Source of the DNA: Acidobacteriota bacterium
Lineage (GTDB): Bacteria > Acidobacteriota > Terriglobia > Acidiferrales > UBA7541
Assembly (NCBI GenBank): GCA_013289835.1
Contig: JABCZG010000005.1
Location: forward strand, 124,001-188,000
DNA: 64,000 nucleotides
Direction of reading: 5' to 3'
The position numbers were made by a program, and so were the translations under genes. Positions 33,509-43,130 of this stretch are shown in pieces. Within the stretch, counting starts at the first letter, position 1, and each line of letters begins with the position of its first letter. Below the pieces are notes generated by a model, which was given only the letters and a program-made list of their open reading frames with translations, was not told where the DNA came from and did no database searches.

Positions 33509-36500
33509 AATTTCCTTTCGCCTCCTGCCAGGGCAAACTGAAACGTGGAACCATGCCCTGGCTCTGACTGGACCGAGATGCTGCCGCCATGCCGCTCGAC
33601 AATTTTCTTGCAGATGGCCAAACCGATGCCGGTTCCGGCGAACTCTTCCCGTTTGTGCAATCGCTGGAACATGCCAAAAATCTTTTCAAAGTACTGCGGG
33701 TCGATCCCCAGTCCGTTGTCCCTGACCGAAAACACCCATTTATTTGCGCCATTTCTGGCCGCGGAGATGTGTACCGTGGGAGTGCCGGGGCTTTGATACT
33801 TTATGGCATTGCCGACGAGGTTTTGAAACAGCTGAATCAGTTGCATTTCATCCGCCAGAACCGCCGGCAGGGGGTCGTGGGTCACAAGAGCGCCGCTGTC
33901 TTCGATGGCGCTTCGCAAGTTGATAAGCGCCTGCTGCAACGCCTCTTCGCTGGAGACATCGAGCAGGTCTTGTCCTTTTGTTCCCACTCGCGAATAAGTC
34001 AGCAAATCCTGAATGAGCCGCTGCATGCGGCTGGCCCCGTCCACGGCAAAAGCAATAAACTCATCGGCGTCGGCGTCCAGCTTTCCTTTGTAGCGTCTGG
34101 AGAGAAGCTGCGTGTAACTGGCCACCATGCGCAGCGGTTCCTGCAAATCGTGGGAGGCAATGTAGGCAAATTGGCCCAACTCCTCATTCGATCGGTTCAG
34201 TTCCTCCACCTTGTCCAAAAGATTCGCTTCGGCTTTTTTTCGCGTAGTGATGTCGCGGATCGCCGCGGTCACCAGGACGCCCTCGGCGCTCTCCAAGGGG
34301 CTGAGCATCAGTTCGATGGGAAAATTGCTCCCGTTCTTGCGGCGTGCCGTGAGTTCGATTCCCGTTCCGATCTGCTGTGCCAGCGCGTCTTCCTCGGATC
34401 GCAGGGCGTCAGCCACGAGGCGCTCCGCGAAGCCCTCGGGAATGATGTTTTTCACTCTCTGCCCGACCAGTTCGTCGCGGCTGTATCCGAACTGTTTCTC
34501 CGCCTGCACATTCAACAGCACGATTTCTCCGCTGGGATTCACCACGACCATGGCGTCTGGCGCGGCTTCCAGCAGCCCGCGGTATCGGCCCTCCATCCGC
34601 GCCAAGTGCTTTTCCGCTTCCTTGCGCACACTGATGTCGCGAATCGCCGCCGTCACCAGAATCCCCTCCGCGCTTTCCAGCGGGCTCAACATGATCTCAA
34701 TTGGAAAATCGGTCCCGTTCTTGCGCCGCCCGGTGAGCTCAATTCCTGTTCCAATCTGCTGTGCTAGTGCATCGGCGGTCGTTCGCAGCGCATCCGCTAC
34801 GAGGCGCTCCGCGAAACCCGCCGGAATGATGTTTTTCACTTTCTGGCCGACCAGCTCATCGCGGCGGTAGCCAAATTGTTTCTCCGCTTGCACGTTTAAG
34901 AGGACGATTTCCCCACCGGGATTCACCACCACCATGGCGTCCGGCGCCGCCTCCAGCAGGCCGCGGTACCGGCCCTCCATCCGCGCCAGATGATTCTCCG
35001 CATCCCTGCGCACGCTGATATCGCGAATGGCCGCCGTTACCAGGATGCCCTCGGCGCTTTCCAGAGGGCTCAACATGAGTTCGATCGGAAACTGCGTGCC
35101 GTCCTTCCGTCGTCCAATCAGCTCAATCCCTGTTCCAATCTGTTGCGCCAGGGCTTCGGCCGCGGTGCGCGTGCCGTCGGAGATCAGGCGTTCCGCAAAA
35201 CCCTCGGGAATGAGATTCTTCACCTTCTGCCCCAGAAGTTCATCGCGGCTGTATCCAAACTCCTTCTCCGCTCGAACATTCAGAAGTACGATCTCTCCGG
35301 ACTGATTCACAACGACCATGGCGTCCGGTGCCGCTTCCAACAGCCCGCGGTACCGGCCCTCCATCTGCGCCAGATGTTTTTCCGCAGATTTGCGTACGCT
35401 GATGTCTCGAATCGCCGCCGTCACCAGCGTTCCTTCGGCGCTTTCCAACGCACTCAGCATGATCTCGATGGGGAATTCGCTGCCATTCTTCCGCCGTCCG
35501 ATAAGTTCAATCCCCGTTCCAATCTGCTGCGCCAAAGCATCGGCCGCGCTGCGCGTACTGTCGGAGATCAACCGTTCCGCAAATCCTTTGGGAATAATGT
35601 TCTTCACTTTCTGCCCGAGCAGTTCATCGCGGCGGTAGCCGAACTGCTTTTCGGCCTGCACGTTGAGCAGCACGATCTCCCCGCCTTGATTCACCACCAC
35701 CATGGCATCCGGCGCGGCTTCCAATAGCCCGCGATAGCGGCCCTCCATTTGCGCCAGATGTTTTTCCGCAGCTTTGCGCACGCTGATGTCACGAACCGCC
35801 GCCGTCACCAGCGTTCCTTCGGCGCTTTCCAGCGGACTCAGCATGATCTCGATGGGAAATTCGGTGCCGTTTTTCCGCCGTGCAATGAGCTCGATTCCTG
35901 TGCCGATCTGCTGTGCCAGTGCTTCCGCGGCCGTTCGAGTGCCGTCCGCGATTAGCCGTTCCGCAAAGCCTTTGGGAATGATGTTCTTGACCTTCTGACC
36001 AAGTAGTTCATCGCGGCTATATCCGAACTGTTTTTCCGCCTGAACGTTGAGCAGCACGATCTCGCCGTCCGAGTTCACCACCACCATGGCATCCGGCGCG
36101 GCTTCCAACAGCCCTCGATACTTTGCCCCGGAATCCTTGCTCTCGCTGATATCGGTGTTCGTGCCGAACCAGCGCAAAATCCTCCCATTCGGATCGCGGA
36201 TGGGAACTGCTCGCGAGAGGAACAGGCGATATTTGCCATCTTTGCCACGGAGGGGAAACGTGTCGTCCCAGACCTCGCCCGTCCGGAAACATCGTCGGAT
36301 CTTTTCGACAACGCGGTTTACGTGGTTGGGATCGTGCACTCTTTGCCAGCCCCAGCCTGCCACCTCCTCAAGTGTTGTGCCGGTGTACTCAAACCATCGG
36401 TCGTTGTACCAAAAGATGTAGCCCTTCTCGTCCGCCATCCAAGCCAATTGGGGAATGTTATTTGCCAGGGTGCGAAAGCGCTCTTCTCCCTCGCGCAGGC

Positions 36501-37155
36501 CTTCCTCCGCAAGGGCGCGCGCGGAGTTATCCCGCTGGACGCTCCATCCAGCGAGGGTGGCGATCAACAAACCGAGAAAAGTCCCGAGGATCAAAACCGT
36601 TTTGGTTTGGGTTAAGCGCTGCTTCGCGTCTTCCTCGCGCAGCGTTAACAGTCGCAACTCTTCGTCCTGCATCTGGCCAATCAGGGCTTGAAAGTCATCC
36701 ATGATTTGTTTGCCGGATCCCTTTTGGATAGCGTCGGTTGCTGCTTCCAGCCCTTTTGTCCGTCGCACGTTAAGGACCTGCTCAGCGAGCTGGATTTTCC
36801 GGGCGGCAAGCGTTGCGAGGGTGCCAAGCCTACGCTGCTGTCCGGTGTTGTCCGCCGTCAGGTTACGCAGGATGGACTGATCCTTCTCCGTCTTTGCTAT
36901 GCCGGCGCGGTACGTTTCAAGAAAGGATTCGTCGCCGGTCAACAGATACCCGCGGGCGTTCGATTCCACTGTCTGCATTGCTGCGAGCAGATCCTGGAGT
37001 TTCTCGAGAACCTGTTCGGTGTGGCGCACCCATAAGTCACTTTCGCTAGATTCGACCATGCTGCGATAGGAGATCGCGCCGACGACGAGCAAGGCCAGAA
37101 CAGCGGACCCGAACGCAAGTTGCAGCTTGCGCCTCACTACGGACTTCGTCTTCAT
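33505..37155 (-). CDS. CHASE3 / six-PAS sensor histidine kinase
   Basis: ATG at 37155 (AGGTG upstream) gives 1216 residues. A first membrane helix (about 11-33), a periplasmic CHASE3 domain (about 38-175) and a second helix (about 183-203) come first. A distinct PAS domain (about 220-345; NNIPQLAWMADEKGYIFWYN) is followed by five near-identical 128-residue PAS modules (346-985). HisKA comes next with phospho-acceptor in IASHDLQEPLRMV, then HATPase_c with NLVGNAIKYQ, RDNGLGIDP and GTGIGLAICKKIVERHGG. All catalytic boxes are intact. It is first in an operon with two receivers and a receiver-GGDEF-EAL protein, so it probably controls c-di-GMP levels in response to an unknown signal. Confidence 0.93.
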   Translation of the reverse strand: MKTKSVVRRKLQLAFGSAVLALLVVGAISYRSMVESSESDLWVRHTEQVLEKLQDLLAAMQTVESNARGYLLTGDESFLETYRAGIAKTEKDQSILRNLTADNTGQQRRLGTLATLAARKIQLAEQVLNVRRTKGLEAATDAIQKGSGKQIMDDFQALIGQMQDEELRLLTLREEDAKQRLTQTKTVLILGTFLGLLIATLAGWSVQRDNSARALAEEGLREGEERFRTLANNIPQLAWMADEKGYIFWYNDRWFEYTGTTLEEVAGWGWQRVHDPNHVNRVVEKIRRCFRTGEVWDDTFPLRGKDGKYRLFLSRAVPIRDPNGRILRWFGTNTDISESKDSGAKYRGLLEAAPDAMVVVNSDGEIVLLNVQAEKQFGYSRDELLGQKVKNIIPKGFAERLIADGTRTAAEALAQQIGTGIELIARRKNGTEFPIEIMLSPLESAEGTLVTAAVRDISVRKAAEKHLAQMEGRYRGLLEAAPDAMVVVNQGGEIVLLNVQAEKQFGYRRDELLGQKVKNIIPKGFAERLISDSTRSAADALAQQIGTGIELIGRRKNGSEFPIEIMLSALESAEGTLVTAAIRDISVRKSAEKHLAQMEGRYRGLLEAAPDAMVVVNQSGEIVLLNVRAEKEFGYSRDELLGQKVKNLIPEGFAERLISDGTRTAAEALAQQIGTGIELIGRRKDGTQFPIELMLSPLESAEGILVTAAIRDISVRRDAENHLARMEGRYRGLLEAAPDAMVVVNPGGEIVLLNVQAEKQFGYRRDELVGQKVKNIIPAGFAERLVADALRTTADALAQQIGTGIELTGRRKNGTDFPIEIMLSPLESAEGILVTAAIRDISVRKEAEKHLARMEGRYRGLLEAAPDAMVVVNPSGEIVLLNVQAEKQFGYSRDELVGQRVKNIIPEGFAERLVADALRSEEDALAQQIGTGIELTARRKNGSNFPIELMLSPLESAEGVLVTAAIRDITTRKKAEANLLDKVEELNRSNEELGQFAYIASHDLQEPLRMVASYTQLLSRRYKGKLDADADEFIAFAVDGASRMQRLIQDLLTYSRVGTKGQDLLDVSSEEALQQALINLRSAIEDSGALVTHDPLPAVLADEMQLIQLFQNLVGNAIKYQSPGTPTVHISAARNGANKWVFSVRDNGLGIDPQYFEKIFGMFQRLHKREEFAGTGIGLAICKKIVERHGGSISVQSEPGHGSTFQFALAGGERKL
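34201..36120 (-). repeat. Five tandem 384-bp PAS-encoding repeats
   Basis: The landmark GGCCCTCCAT (encoding MEG-R) recurs at 34587, 34971, 35355 and 35739, exactly 384 bases apart each time, with the first module beginning at 36120. This defines five in-frame 128-codon units. By eye the first two protein copies differ at about 12 of 128 positions. Variation is concentrated around the VVVNxxGE loop and the ERLxADxxR helix. Confidence 0.95.
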
Positions 37156-37330
37156 CAGACACCTAGCTGAAAGGGGGGGCTTTTCCGGACACGGTCCCGA
37201 GGGCTGAAGAGGGCAGCCTGTAGCCACATGCCGGTTTGTTTCGAAGGGATTTTAGTTTAGTACAGTCCGGTGGAGCGTCAAGCAGGGTTTGGCGAAGGGT
37301 TTCCAACCGGCCACGGGCTGATCGTTTCCA

Positions 37331-39169
37331 TCACCTCACAGGGGCAGTGAGCTGCCAAACAGGTTTTCGGGGAAGCGTGTAAGAGTCCCTTTCGCATGCC
37401 AGCAAGGTGCTAGCCACCGCCGCGGAATCAAGCGGCCTGGAGAAGAAATATCCTTGGGCAAATTCGCAGCCGAGCGATCTCAGCTGACTCGCCTGCTCGG
37501 CGGTTTCCACACCCTCCGCAATGACCTGCATTCCAAGGTTGCTTGCCAGGCTCAAGATGGTTTTTACGATTTCCATGCTTTCGCTGTTGATCAGCATATC
37601 GGAAACGAAGGAACGATCGATCTTCAAAATATCCAGGGCAAATCGGCGCAGGTAGCTTAGAGACGAGTAACCCGTTCCGAAGTCGTCGATGCACAGGCGC
37701 ACATCGAGTTTTCTGAGTTCGCGGAGAATTCGCGTTGTGCGCTCTTCATCGCGCATGGTCACACTTTCGGTGAGCTCCAGCCGCAAGTTTTCGGGAGCGA
37801 GGCCGGTTTCGCGCAAGACATCGCTGATCTGGCTTACCAAATCGGCCTGCGCAAACTGCTTGGCGGAAATATTTACGGCCATGGTAAACGGTGGTGCACC
37901 TCGAAATTGCAAATTCCAGGCACGCAACTGGCGGCAGGCCTCCTGCAAAATCCAGTTCCCAATCCATAGAATCATGCCGGTTTCTTCCGCTGCGGTGATA
38001 AATCCACCGGGCATCACCAATCCATAGTCCGGCCGTTGCCAGCGCACCAGAGCTTCAAAACCCGTGATGTGTGAATCCAGCAAGGAAACGATCGCTTGAT
38101 ACTGGACGCGAAATTCCTGGCGTTCCGTCGCACGTCGAAGGTCCGTTTCCAGCCGGAATCGGCCCGAAGCGGCGGCGTGCATCGATGGATCGCACATTTC
38201 ATACCGCGCCTTGCCCAGCGTTTTGGCCCGCGCCATTGCGGTGTTCGCATCGCCGAGCATATCTTCCGCAGCGCTATAGCCGGTGCCGCTGAACGCTATG
38301 CCGACACTCGCCGTGATGAATACCGCCTGTCCATCGATGTCAAACGGTACCTGAATTGCTTGTTGGATTCGTTCGGCGACGCGAATTCCTTCACTAGCAT
38401 TCTGGATGTTATCCAGCAGGATGGTGAATTTATCGCCCCCCACTCTCGCCAGTATGCCAACCTCCTCCGATCGACCGGCCATCCCACCAACCTCCGCCGT
38501 GCGCAAAATCGCATCATCCCGCCGGATGGATCCCAGCAGCCGTTCCGCGATTTGCACTAGAAGCCAGTCGCCCGCCGAGATGCCCAGGCTGTCATTCACC
38601 ACTTTGAACCGGTCCATGTCGACGGATAACACCGCGAACTTATAATCCGGATGGAGCATTCCCCAGCTGACGCACAGCATCAGCCGCTCCAGGAAAAAGG
38701 AGCGGTTGGGCAGCTGCGTGAGTGGGTCGTGAAGAGCATCGTAGGTCAGTTTGTCTTCCAGTTTCAGGATGCGTTCACCGCAGCGCAAGCGTGCTTTCAG
38801 TTCTTCTGCATCGCAAGGCTTCGTAATATAGTCGTCGGCGCCCGCTTCGAGGCCAGTGACGACGTCCACTTTGGACGTTTTTGCCGTCAGCAAAATAATA
38901 TAAATATATGGATGTTCGGAACGCCTGCGTATCTCTCGGCAAACTTCGACGCCGTTGCGCCCCGGCATGAGCCAATCCAAGAGCGCCAGCCGCGGCCCAT
39001 CCGTGCTGGACAGGCTTTCCAGAGCCTTGCGCCCGTTCTCGACGACCACAACTTCGTAACCGGCTTGCTCCAGCGTTTTTTCCAAAAGGCGTCGTGTGAG
39101 GGCGTCATCGTCGGCAATGAGGATTCTCGTTGATCCCTGTTTTCGGGCCTGCCGCGACCTCAAGTGCAT
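37331..39169 (-). CDS. Receiver-GGDEF(degenerate)-EAL protein
   Basis: The 612-residue protein has an N-terminal receiver (about 15-130; ILIADDDALTRRLLE, acceptor in LALLDWLMPGRNG), a GGDEF domain (about 145-325) and an EAL domain (about 340-595). The active loop reads RVGGDKFTILL, so the catalytic Glu is Lys and cyclase activity is unlikely. About 18 residues (LRTAEVGGMAGRSEEVGI) are inserted just before it. The EAL part keeps TGFEALVRW and IDDFGTGYSSLSYL and is probably an active phosphodiesterase, perhaps with GTP regulation through the GGDEF fold. It is separated from the kinase operon by 175 bases and co-oriented. Confidence 0.88.
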   Translation of the reverse strand: MHLRSRQARKQGSTRILIADDDALTRRLLEKTLEQAGYEVVVVENGRKALESLSSTDGPRLALLDWLMPGRNGVEVCREIRRRSEHPYIYIILLTAKTSKVDVVTGLEAGADDYITKPCDAEELKARLRCGERILKLEDKLTYDALHDPLTQLPNRSFFLERLMLCVSWGMLHPDYKFAVLSVDMDRFKVVNDSLGISAGDWLLVQIAERLLGSIRRDDAILRTAEVGGMAGRSEEVGILARVGGDKFTILLDNIQNASEGIRVAERIQQAIQVPFDIDGQAVFITASVGIAFSGTGYSAAEDMLGDANTAMARAKTLGKARYEMCDPSMHAAASGRFRLETDLRRATERQEFRVQYQAIVSLLDSHITGFEALVRWQRPDYGLVMPGGFITAAEETGMILWIGNWILQEACRQLRAWNLQFRGAPPFTMAVNISAKQFAQADLVSQISDVLRETGLAPENLRLELTESVTMRDEERTTRILRELRKLDVRLCIDDFGTGYSSLSYLRRFALDILKIDRSFVSDMLINSESMEIVKTILSLASNLGMQVIAEGVETAEQASQLRSLGCEFAQGYFFSRPLDSAAVASTLLACERDSYTLPRKPVWQLTAPVR

Positions 39170-39853
39170 TCCGGCCTCCGAACGCCTTTGAGATGTCCGC
39201 TCTTGGTATCGGAAGCCATGACGACAGGCGGCATCTCCACAGGTTGCCGGGATCTTCCGGCCTGTCGCTGCTCATCACACGGATCAGCAGGCTCGCGGCC
39301 GGACAGAAAATACACCAATACGCTTCTCGCCAGCTTTGCCAAATCAATTGCCATCGCGGCGTGAATTTTGCCCGTCTTCGTCTTCAATGTGCTCTCCCGA
39401 AAGTCCTGGGATATCGAGACAACTCGCGCACCCCTGCTTGCAGGCGAACGACGCAAAAGTAACTCTGGGACTTTCAGTTCCTATAAGCTGAGTGGGAGAG
39501 GACGCGGCAGCCCGAGAAACGGATCGTTGAAGGGTGGGACCCAGTATCATTACCGGCAGAATGCAAGTCAACCATTACTTCTACCTGGGTATTTATAGCG
39601 ATATGTAGTCTGGGTCCCGGGGCCAGACTATAAACGGTTCAAATATGCTATCCGATCCAAGAGTCTTTGATGAGCTGCCATATGGTGGAATAGGACCATG
39701 AAGGCAAGCATTCTCGTTGAGCGGCTGCCCTAAAATTAGAACCGTCTAATAGTCGCCGCGAAATGCTCTCATCAAGAGTGTACAAAATTGGATAGTACCA
39801 TTTGCTTCTGCGTGCTCGCGTCGCACACTAGCCGAGTGACTGAGGTGGAAGAG
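39170..39853. other. Intergenic region, about 680 bases, no convincing gene
   Basis: A minus-strand frame from ATG at 39354 to 39160 (starts MAIDLAKLARSVLVYFLSG) overlaps the start of the receiver-GGDEF-EAL gene by 10 bases and could be a coupled small gene, but it lacks a ribosome-binding site. An 8-pair hairpin TAGTCTGG / CCAGACTA lies at 39606-39630. The composition is more AT-rich than that of its neighbours. Nothing else was recognised. Confidence 0.4.
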
Positions 39854-40174
39854 ATGTTCAGTACGGAAGACTCTCTCGATCATGAATACATGTTGAGTTA
39901 TAGATGGGCCGTGACGAAAATGCTTCGGAGTTACGAATCAGACGGTCGATTGGCTTATATTCACGGATTTGATGCCGGGATTGATTTACTCTGCGCGAGA
40001 GCCAGGATATCGAATCCCGCGATCGCCGAAGGCATGATGGAACTCGCCGCTATACTGGCTACGGAAACCGCAAAGACTTTGCGTTCCATGCTAAGCGAGA
40101 AAGAACGATTGTTGCAATCGCAACCGCGAAGTCGCCGCATGACCGACATGGAAAACGATGAGAGGAAACTCTAG
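39854..40174 (+). CDS. Hypothetical helical protein
   Basis: From ATG at 39854 (preceded by GGTGGAAGAG) the protein has 106 residues, predicted soluble and largely helical (YMLSYRWAVTKMLRSYES, AIAEGMMELAAILATETAKT). It ends in a charged tail. No family was recognised. An upstream in-frame start at 39788 would add 22 Cys/Ser-rich residues and is disfavoured. It stands alone between the signalling block and hdeD. Confidence 0.45.
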   Translation: MFSTEDSLDHEYMLSYRWAVTKMLRSYESDGRLAYIHGFDAGIDLLCARARISNPAIAEGMMELAAILATETAKTLRSMLSEKERLLQSQPRSRRMTDMENDERKL

Positions 40175-40358
40175 AGGTCTGAGTTCGGTCATCGCACCTC
40201 GTGGGCCCGCAGGAAAAAATCAACTCCTCCAGCACGTCCACTCAAAACGAGTTTTCAAACTAGCGGGTTCAGAAAGACCAGAAAAACTGGTATGTCCGGA
40301 CTTGGGCCCATGCAACCTCCCGTGCAACCTTTCGCCCGCGCTGCTGTGAGTGCGTTCG

Positions 40359-40937
40359 CTAGGCTGCGCGGTGCGCCAGTTCCCGGGCTGCAAGACCAAA
40401 CATCAGCCGCGAGATTCCGGTCATCAGCAGGTTCACGCCTACCAGTATTCCGATGGCCCACACCGAACTCGACGGCCAGTGGAACCAGATTAACCCGCCC
40501 AGGAACAGCGTGATGAGCGCGTTCAGCAGTAACCAGCCCGACGCTCGATGACCGCGCATGCGGAAATAGGCGATGACTTCGAACACGCCCTCCATGAGGA
40601 TAATCGCCGCCAGGAACAAGGTCAGCGATCCCAGCGCCAACAAGGGGTGCATCAAAAAATAAATGCCGCCAAAGAGGTACAAGACTCCGATCAGCACTTG
40701 CCAAAGTACGTGGGCCGCTCCGCCTCCGCTAAACGCGGCTATCAAATGGGCTACGCCGCCAAAAATCAGGAGCCAGCCAACGAGGATGGTTACTGCCAAG
40801 CCCGCCACCCCGGGCTCAATAATCGCCATCATCCCCAGAAGGATGAATACGACTGCCATAGCAATGAACCAGCCACTCGCTTTCTTGATGAGCGTACTTG
40901 CTCCATGCAATCCCTGGGTTGGGTTTGCTGCCGCCAT
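40359..40937 (-). CDS. HdeD-family membrane protein
   Basis: The 192-residue protein has about six transmembrane helices in three pairs (FIAMAVVFILLGMMAIIEPG, ILVGWLLIFGGVAHLIAAF, VLIGVLYLFGGIYFLMHP, and so on). This is the repeated helical-hairpin pattern of HdeD, linked in enterobacteria to acid resistance at high cell density. The cellular role here is unproven. The ATG follows GGAGGTG. It lies divergent to the secreted phosphoesterase. Confidence 0.85.
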   Translation of the reverse strand: MAAANPTQGLHGASTLIKKASGWFIAMAVVFILLGMMAIIEPGVAGLAVTILVGWLLIFGGVAHLIAAFSGGGAAHVLWQVLIGVLYLFGGIYFLMHPLLALGSLTLFLAAIILMEGVFEVIAYFRMRGHRASGWLLLNALITLFLGGLIWFHWPSSSVWAIGILVGVNLLMTGISRLMFGLAARELAHRAA

Positions 40938-41268
40938 CAGACACCTCCACTGTGCTTTCGTATGGGAATTTGCCGCTCGCCAAGCGGAACACCGCGGACC
41001 AGGAAACCTCCGGCGGAAATGCGGTCATTCTACTCCCAAATTTCCTCCTCCCCCCAAAGAATCGTGTGAACAGTAGTTGGGAGTTCGAGACGAATGGGAA
41101 GCGGGGAATGGAAGTTGTATGGTACGCAAACTGCGGCCTATGGTTTCGCACAAGCTTTTTTCCTCTGGCGCGGGACGCTATTCTCTCTCAATTCACCGCC
41201 ACGTAATGATTTCGCAATCTAGCGGTTATACAAGGCAGGGGTATTTCCTTTCGCTTCGAGGAGGGCCT
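40938..41268. other. Divergent intergenic region between hdeD-like and phosphoesterase genes
   Basis: About 330 bases contain the ribosome-binding sites of both genes. No terminator, RNA or clear promoter motif was recognised. The frame upstream of 41269 is open but lacks features of a protein N-terminus. Confidence 0.4.
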
Positions 41269-42885
41269 ATGCGCCGCTCACCCGCCCTGGCAGTACTCGC
41301 GATTTTGCTCTCGTGGACTCTGATGTATCCGTCGGCCATGCTGGCAGACGACGATGGGACTAGGAAGGACCCCGCCGCCAAGCTTGCGACAAAGACACCC
41401 ATCAAGCACGTGGTGGTGATTCTTGATGAGAATAACTCGTTCGACCACTACTTCGGCACATATCCCCACGCTCTCAACCTCCCGGGAGAGACCTCGACGT
41501 TTTATCCCGCGCCGGATACGCCGCAGGTCAATGGACTGACCCCGACTCTGCTCACAAACAATCCAAACTTTCTAAGCGGTGGCTCCAATCCGTTCCGTCT
41601 CGCCCCCAGCCAGGCGGCGACTTGCAATAACTCCAACAGTTACACGCTGGAGCAAGAGGCGTTCGACGGCGGCCTGATGGACAGATTCAGTCTTACCAGC
41701 GCCACAAAAGCTTGCGGGTTCTTCCTTCCGACGCCTCCTCTGCTTCTATCGATGGGCTACTATGACGGGAACACGGTGACGGCACTCTGGAACTACGCGC
41801 AGCACTATTCGATGAGCGACAATTTTTTCGACACCGAATTCGGTGTCACGGTTGAGGGCCACATGAACCTGCTCTCCGGCCAAACGCACGGGCTTACGGT
41901 CATGGCTGGCACGGCCGGTCCCACCGTGATTTCCAACAACACCATCATTGCGAACGTCCAGCCCTTCTATGACGATTGCGCGGCCGGGGCGACGCCCAAT
42001 GTGGTGATGACGGGAAAGAACGTCGGTGATTTGATGAATGCGGCGGGCGTCAGCTGGGGTTGGTTCTATGGCGATTTCGCCCCGGTTTCCATCAACATGG
42101 CCGGCGGCACGCCCACGGCGACTTGCACGAGCATCTATAACAGTCACTACGCTCCGTTCGACTACTTTCAGGACACGTCCAATCCGCACCATATTTCACC
42201 CACTTCTCTGGATGCGATTGGAACGGATAGCTGTGTGAATCAGCTGTGCGCCAATCATAATTACGATCTGAGCTATTTCTATAAGGCTCTCGCGGCTGGG
42301 AACCTTGCGGCCGTGACGTACCTGAAGTTTGCGGAAAACGACACAGGACATCCGTCCGATTCGACACCGCTTCTGGAACAGACCTCCATCGTGACGGCGA
42401 TCAATGCGATCGAGCAGAGTCCGTTCTGGCGGGACACGGCGATCATGATCACGTATGACGATTCCGATGGCTGGTACGACCACGTGGCGGGGCCGATTAT
42501 TAGTTTCTCGCAGGACCCGAATAATGATGCAATTTCGGGCAATCCGAAGACCTCGACCGGCGCGTGCGGCACTCCGGGGCCTGGCGTCACTATCAGCATT
42601 CAAGATCGCTGCGGATTTGGCGTGCGGCTGCCATTTTTGCTCATTTCACCTTATGCCAAGCGGAACTACGTGGATCACAGCCTTAACGATATAACTTCCA
42701 TCCTGCGCTTCATCGAGTACAACTGGAACCTTGGGACGATTGGTGATCCGCAGTCCTTCGACGTGCTGGCTAGCGGCACGGTGATGGGAATGTTCGATTT
42801 TGACGATCACCATGGGGACGACCGTCGAGCGGATAGCCGCAGGCTCTTCCTCGATCCGACTAGCGGAGAAGTTGTCGGACCCTAG
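41269..42885 (+). CDS. Secreted phosphoesterase (phospholipase C / acid phosphatase family)
   Basis: From ATG at 41269 (GAGGAGGG upstream) the protein has 538 residues with a signal peptide ending near MLADDD (about 25). It opens with the family motif KHVVVILDENNSFDHYFGTYP, followed by YSMSDNFFDTEFGVTVEGHM, TYDDSDGWYDHV, GFGVRLPFLLISPYAKRNYV and ILRFIEYNW. These contain the Glu/Asp/His metal ligands of the AcpA/PLC-type family. It ends in an Asp/His/Arg-rich tail. It probably releases phosphate from phospholipids or other esters outside the inner membrane. A larger homologue is at 61827-63896. Confidence 0.88.
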   Translation: MRRSPALAVLAILLSWTLMYPSAMLADDDGTRKDPAAKLATKTPIKHVVVILDENNSFDHYFGTYPHALNLPGETSTFYPAPDTPQVNGLTPTLLTNNPNFLSGGSNPFRLAPSQAATCNNSNSYTLEQEAFDGGLMDRFSLTSATKACGFFLPTPPLLLSMGYYDGNTVTALWNYAQHYSMSDNFFDTEFGVTVEGHMNLLSGQTHGLTVMAGTAGPTVISNNTIIANVQPFYDDCAAGATPNVVMTGKNVGDLMNAAGVSWGWFYGDFAPVSINMAGGTPTATCTSIYNSHYAPFDYFQDTSNPHHISPTSLDAIGTDSCVNQLCANHNYDLSYFYKALAAGNLAAVTYLKFAENDTGHPSDSTPLLEQTSIVTAINAIEQSPFWRDTAIMITYDDSDGWYDHVAGPIISFSQDPNNDAISGNPKTSTGACGTPGPGVTISIQDRCGFGVRLPFLLISPYAKRNYVDHSLNDITSILRFIEYNWNLGTIGDPQSFDVLASGTVMGMFDFDDHHGDDRRADSRRLFLDPTSGEVVGP

Positions 42886-43130
42886 GCTGACGGTCCAAGT
42901 CGAGAGCTTCTGGAAGTAAGAAACTAAGCACAATCTGCCTCTTTAGTACCACAGGTCCATCGTTCGACGCGCCTCTTTCTGTCAAGTTCTTGCAGGAAGG
43001 CAGTTGATCGCGGCGGGATGCTGTGCTGACACTCCGAGGTGCTGGGGCGATTCGAACACGGTAGGGAGCCGGTATCCAGTCCCATCCTTCCTGGTTGTTT
43101 CTCTGAAAATTTATCGATGGGGGCACCTCC

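Noticed and set aside
33589..34870. Long plus-strand open frames opposite the PAS repeats
   Set aside because: They are exact antisense shadows of a high-GC kinase gene and repeat with the same 384-base period. They show no protein-like motifs.
34201..36120. Possible CRISPR or VNTR array
   Set aside because: The units are 384 bases, coding, in frame and without spacers. They encode PAS domains.
39160..39354. Small gene overlapping the start of the receiver-GGDEF-EAL gene
   Set aside because: The overlap suggests coupling, but there is no ribosome-binding site, no family similarity and the translation is Arg/Pro-rich. It is kept only as a note in the intergenic entry.
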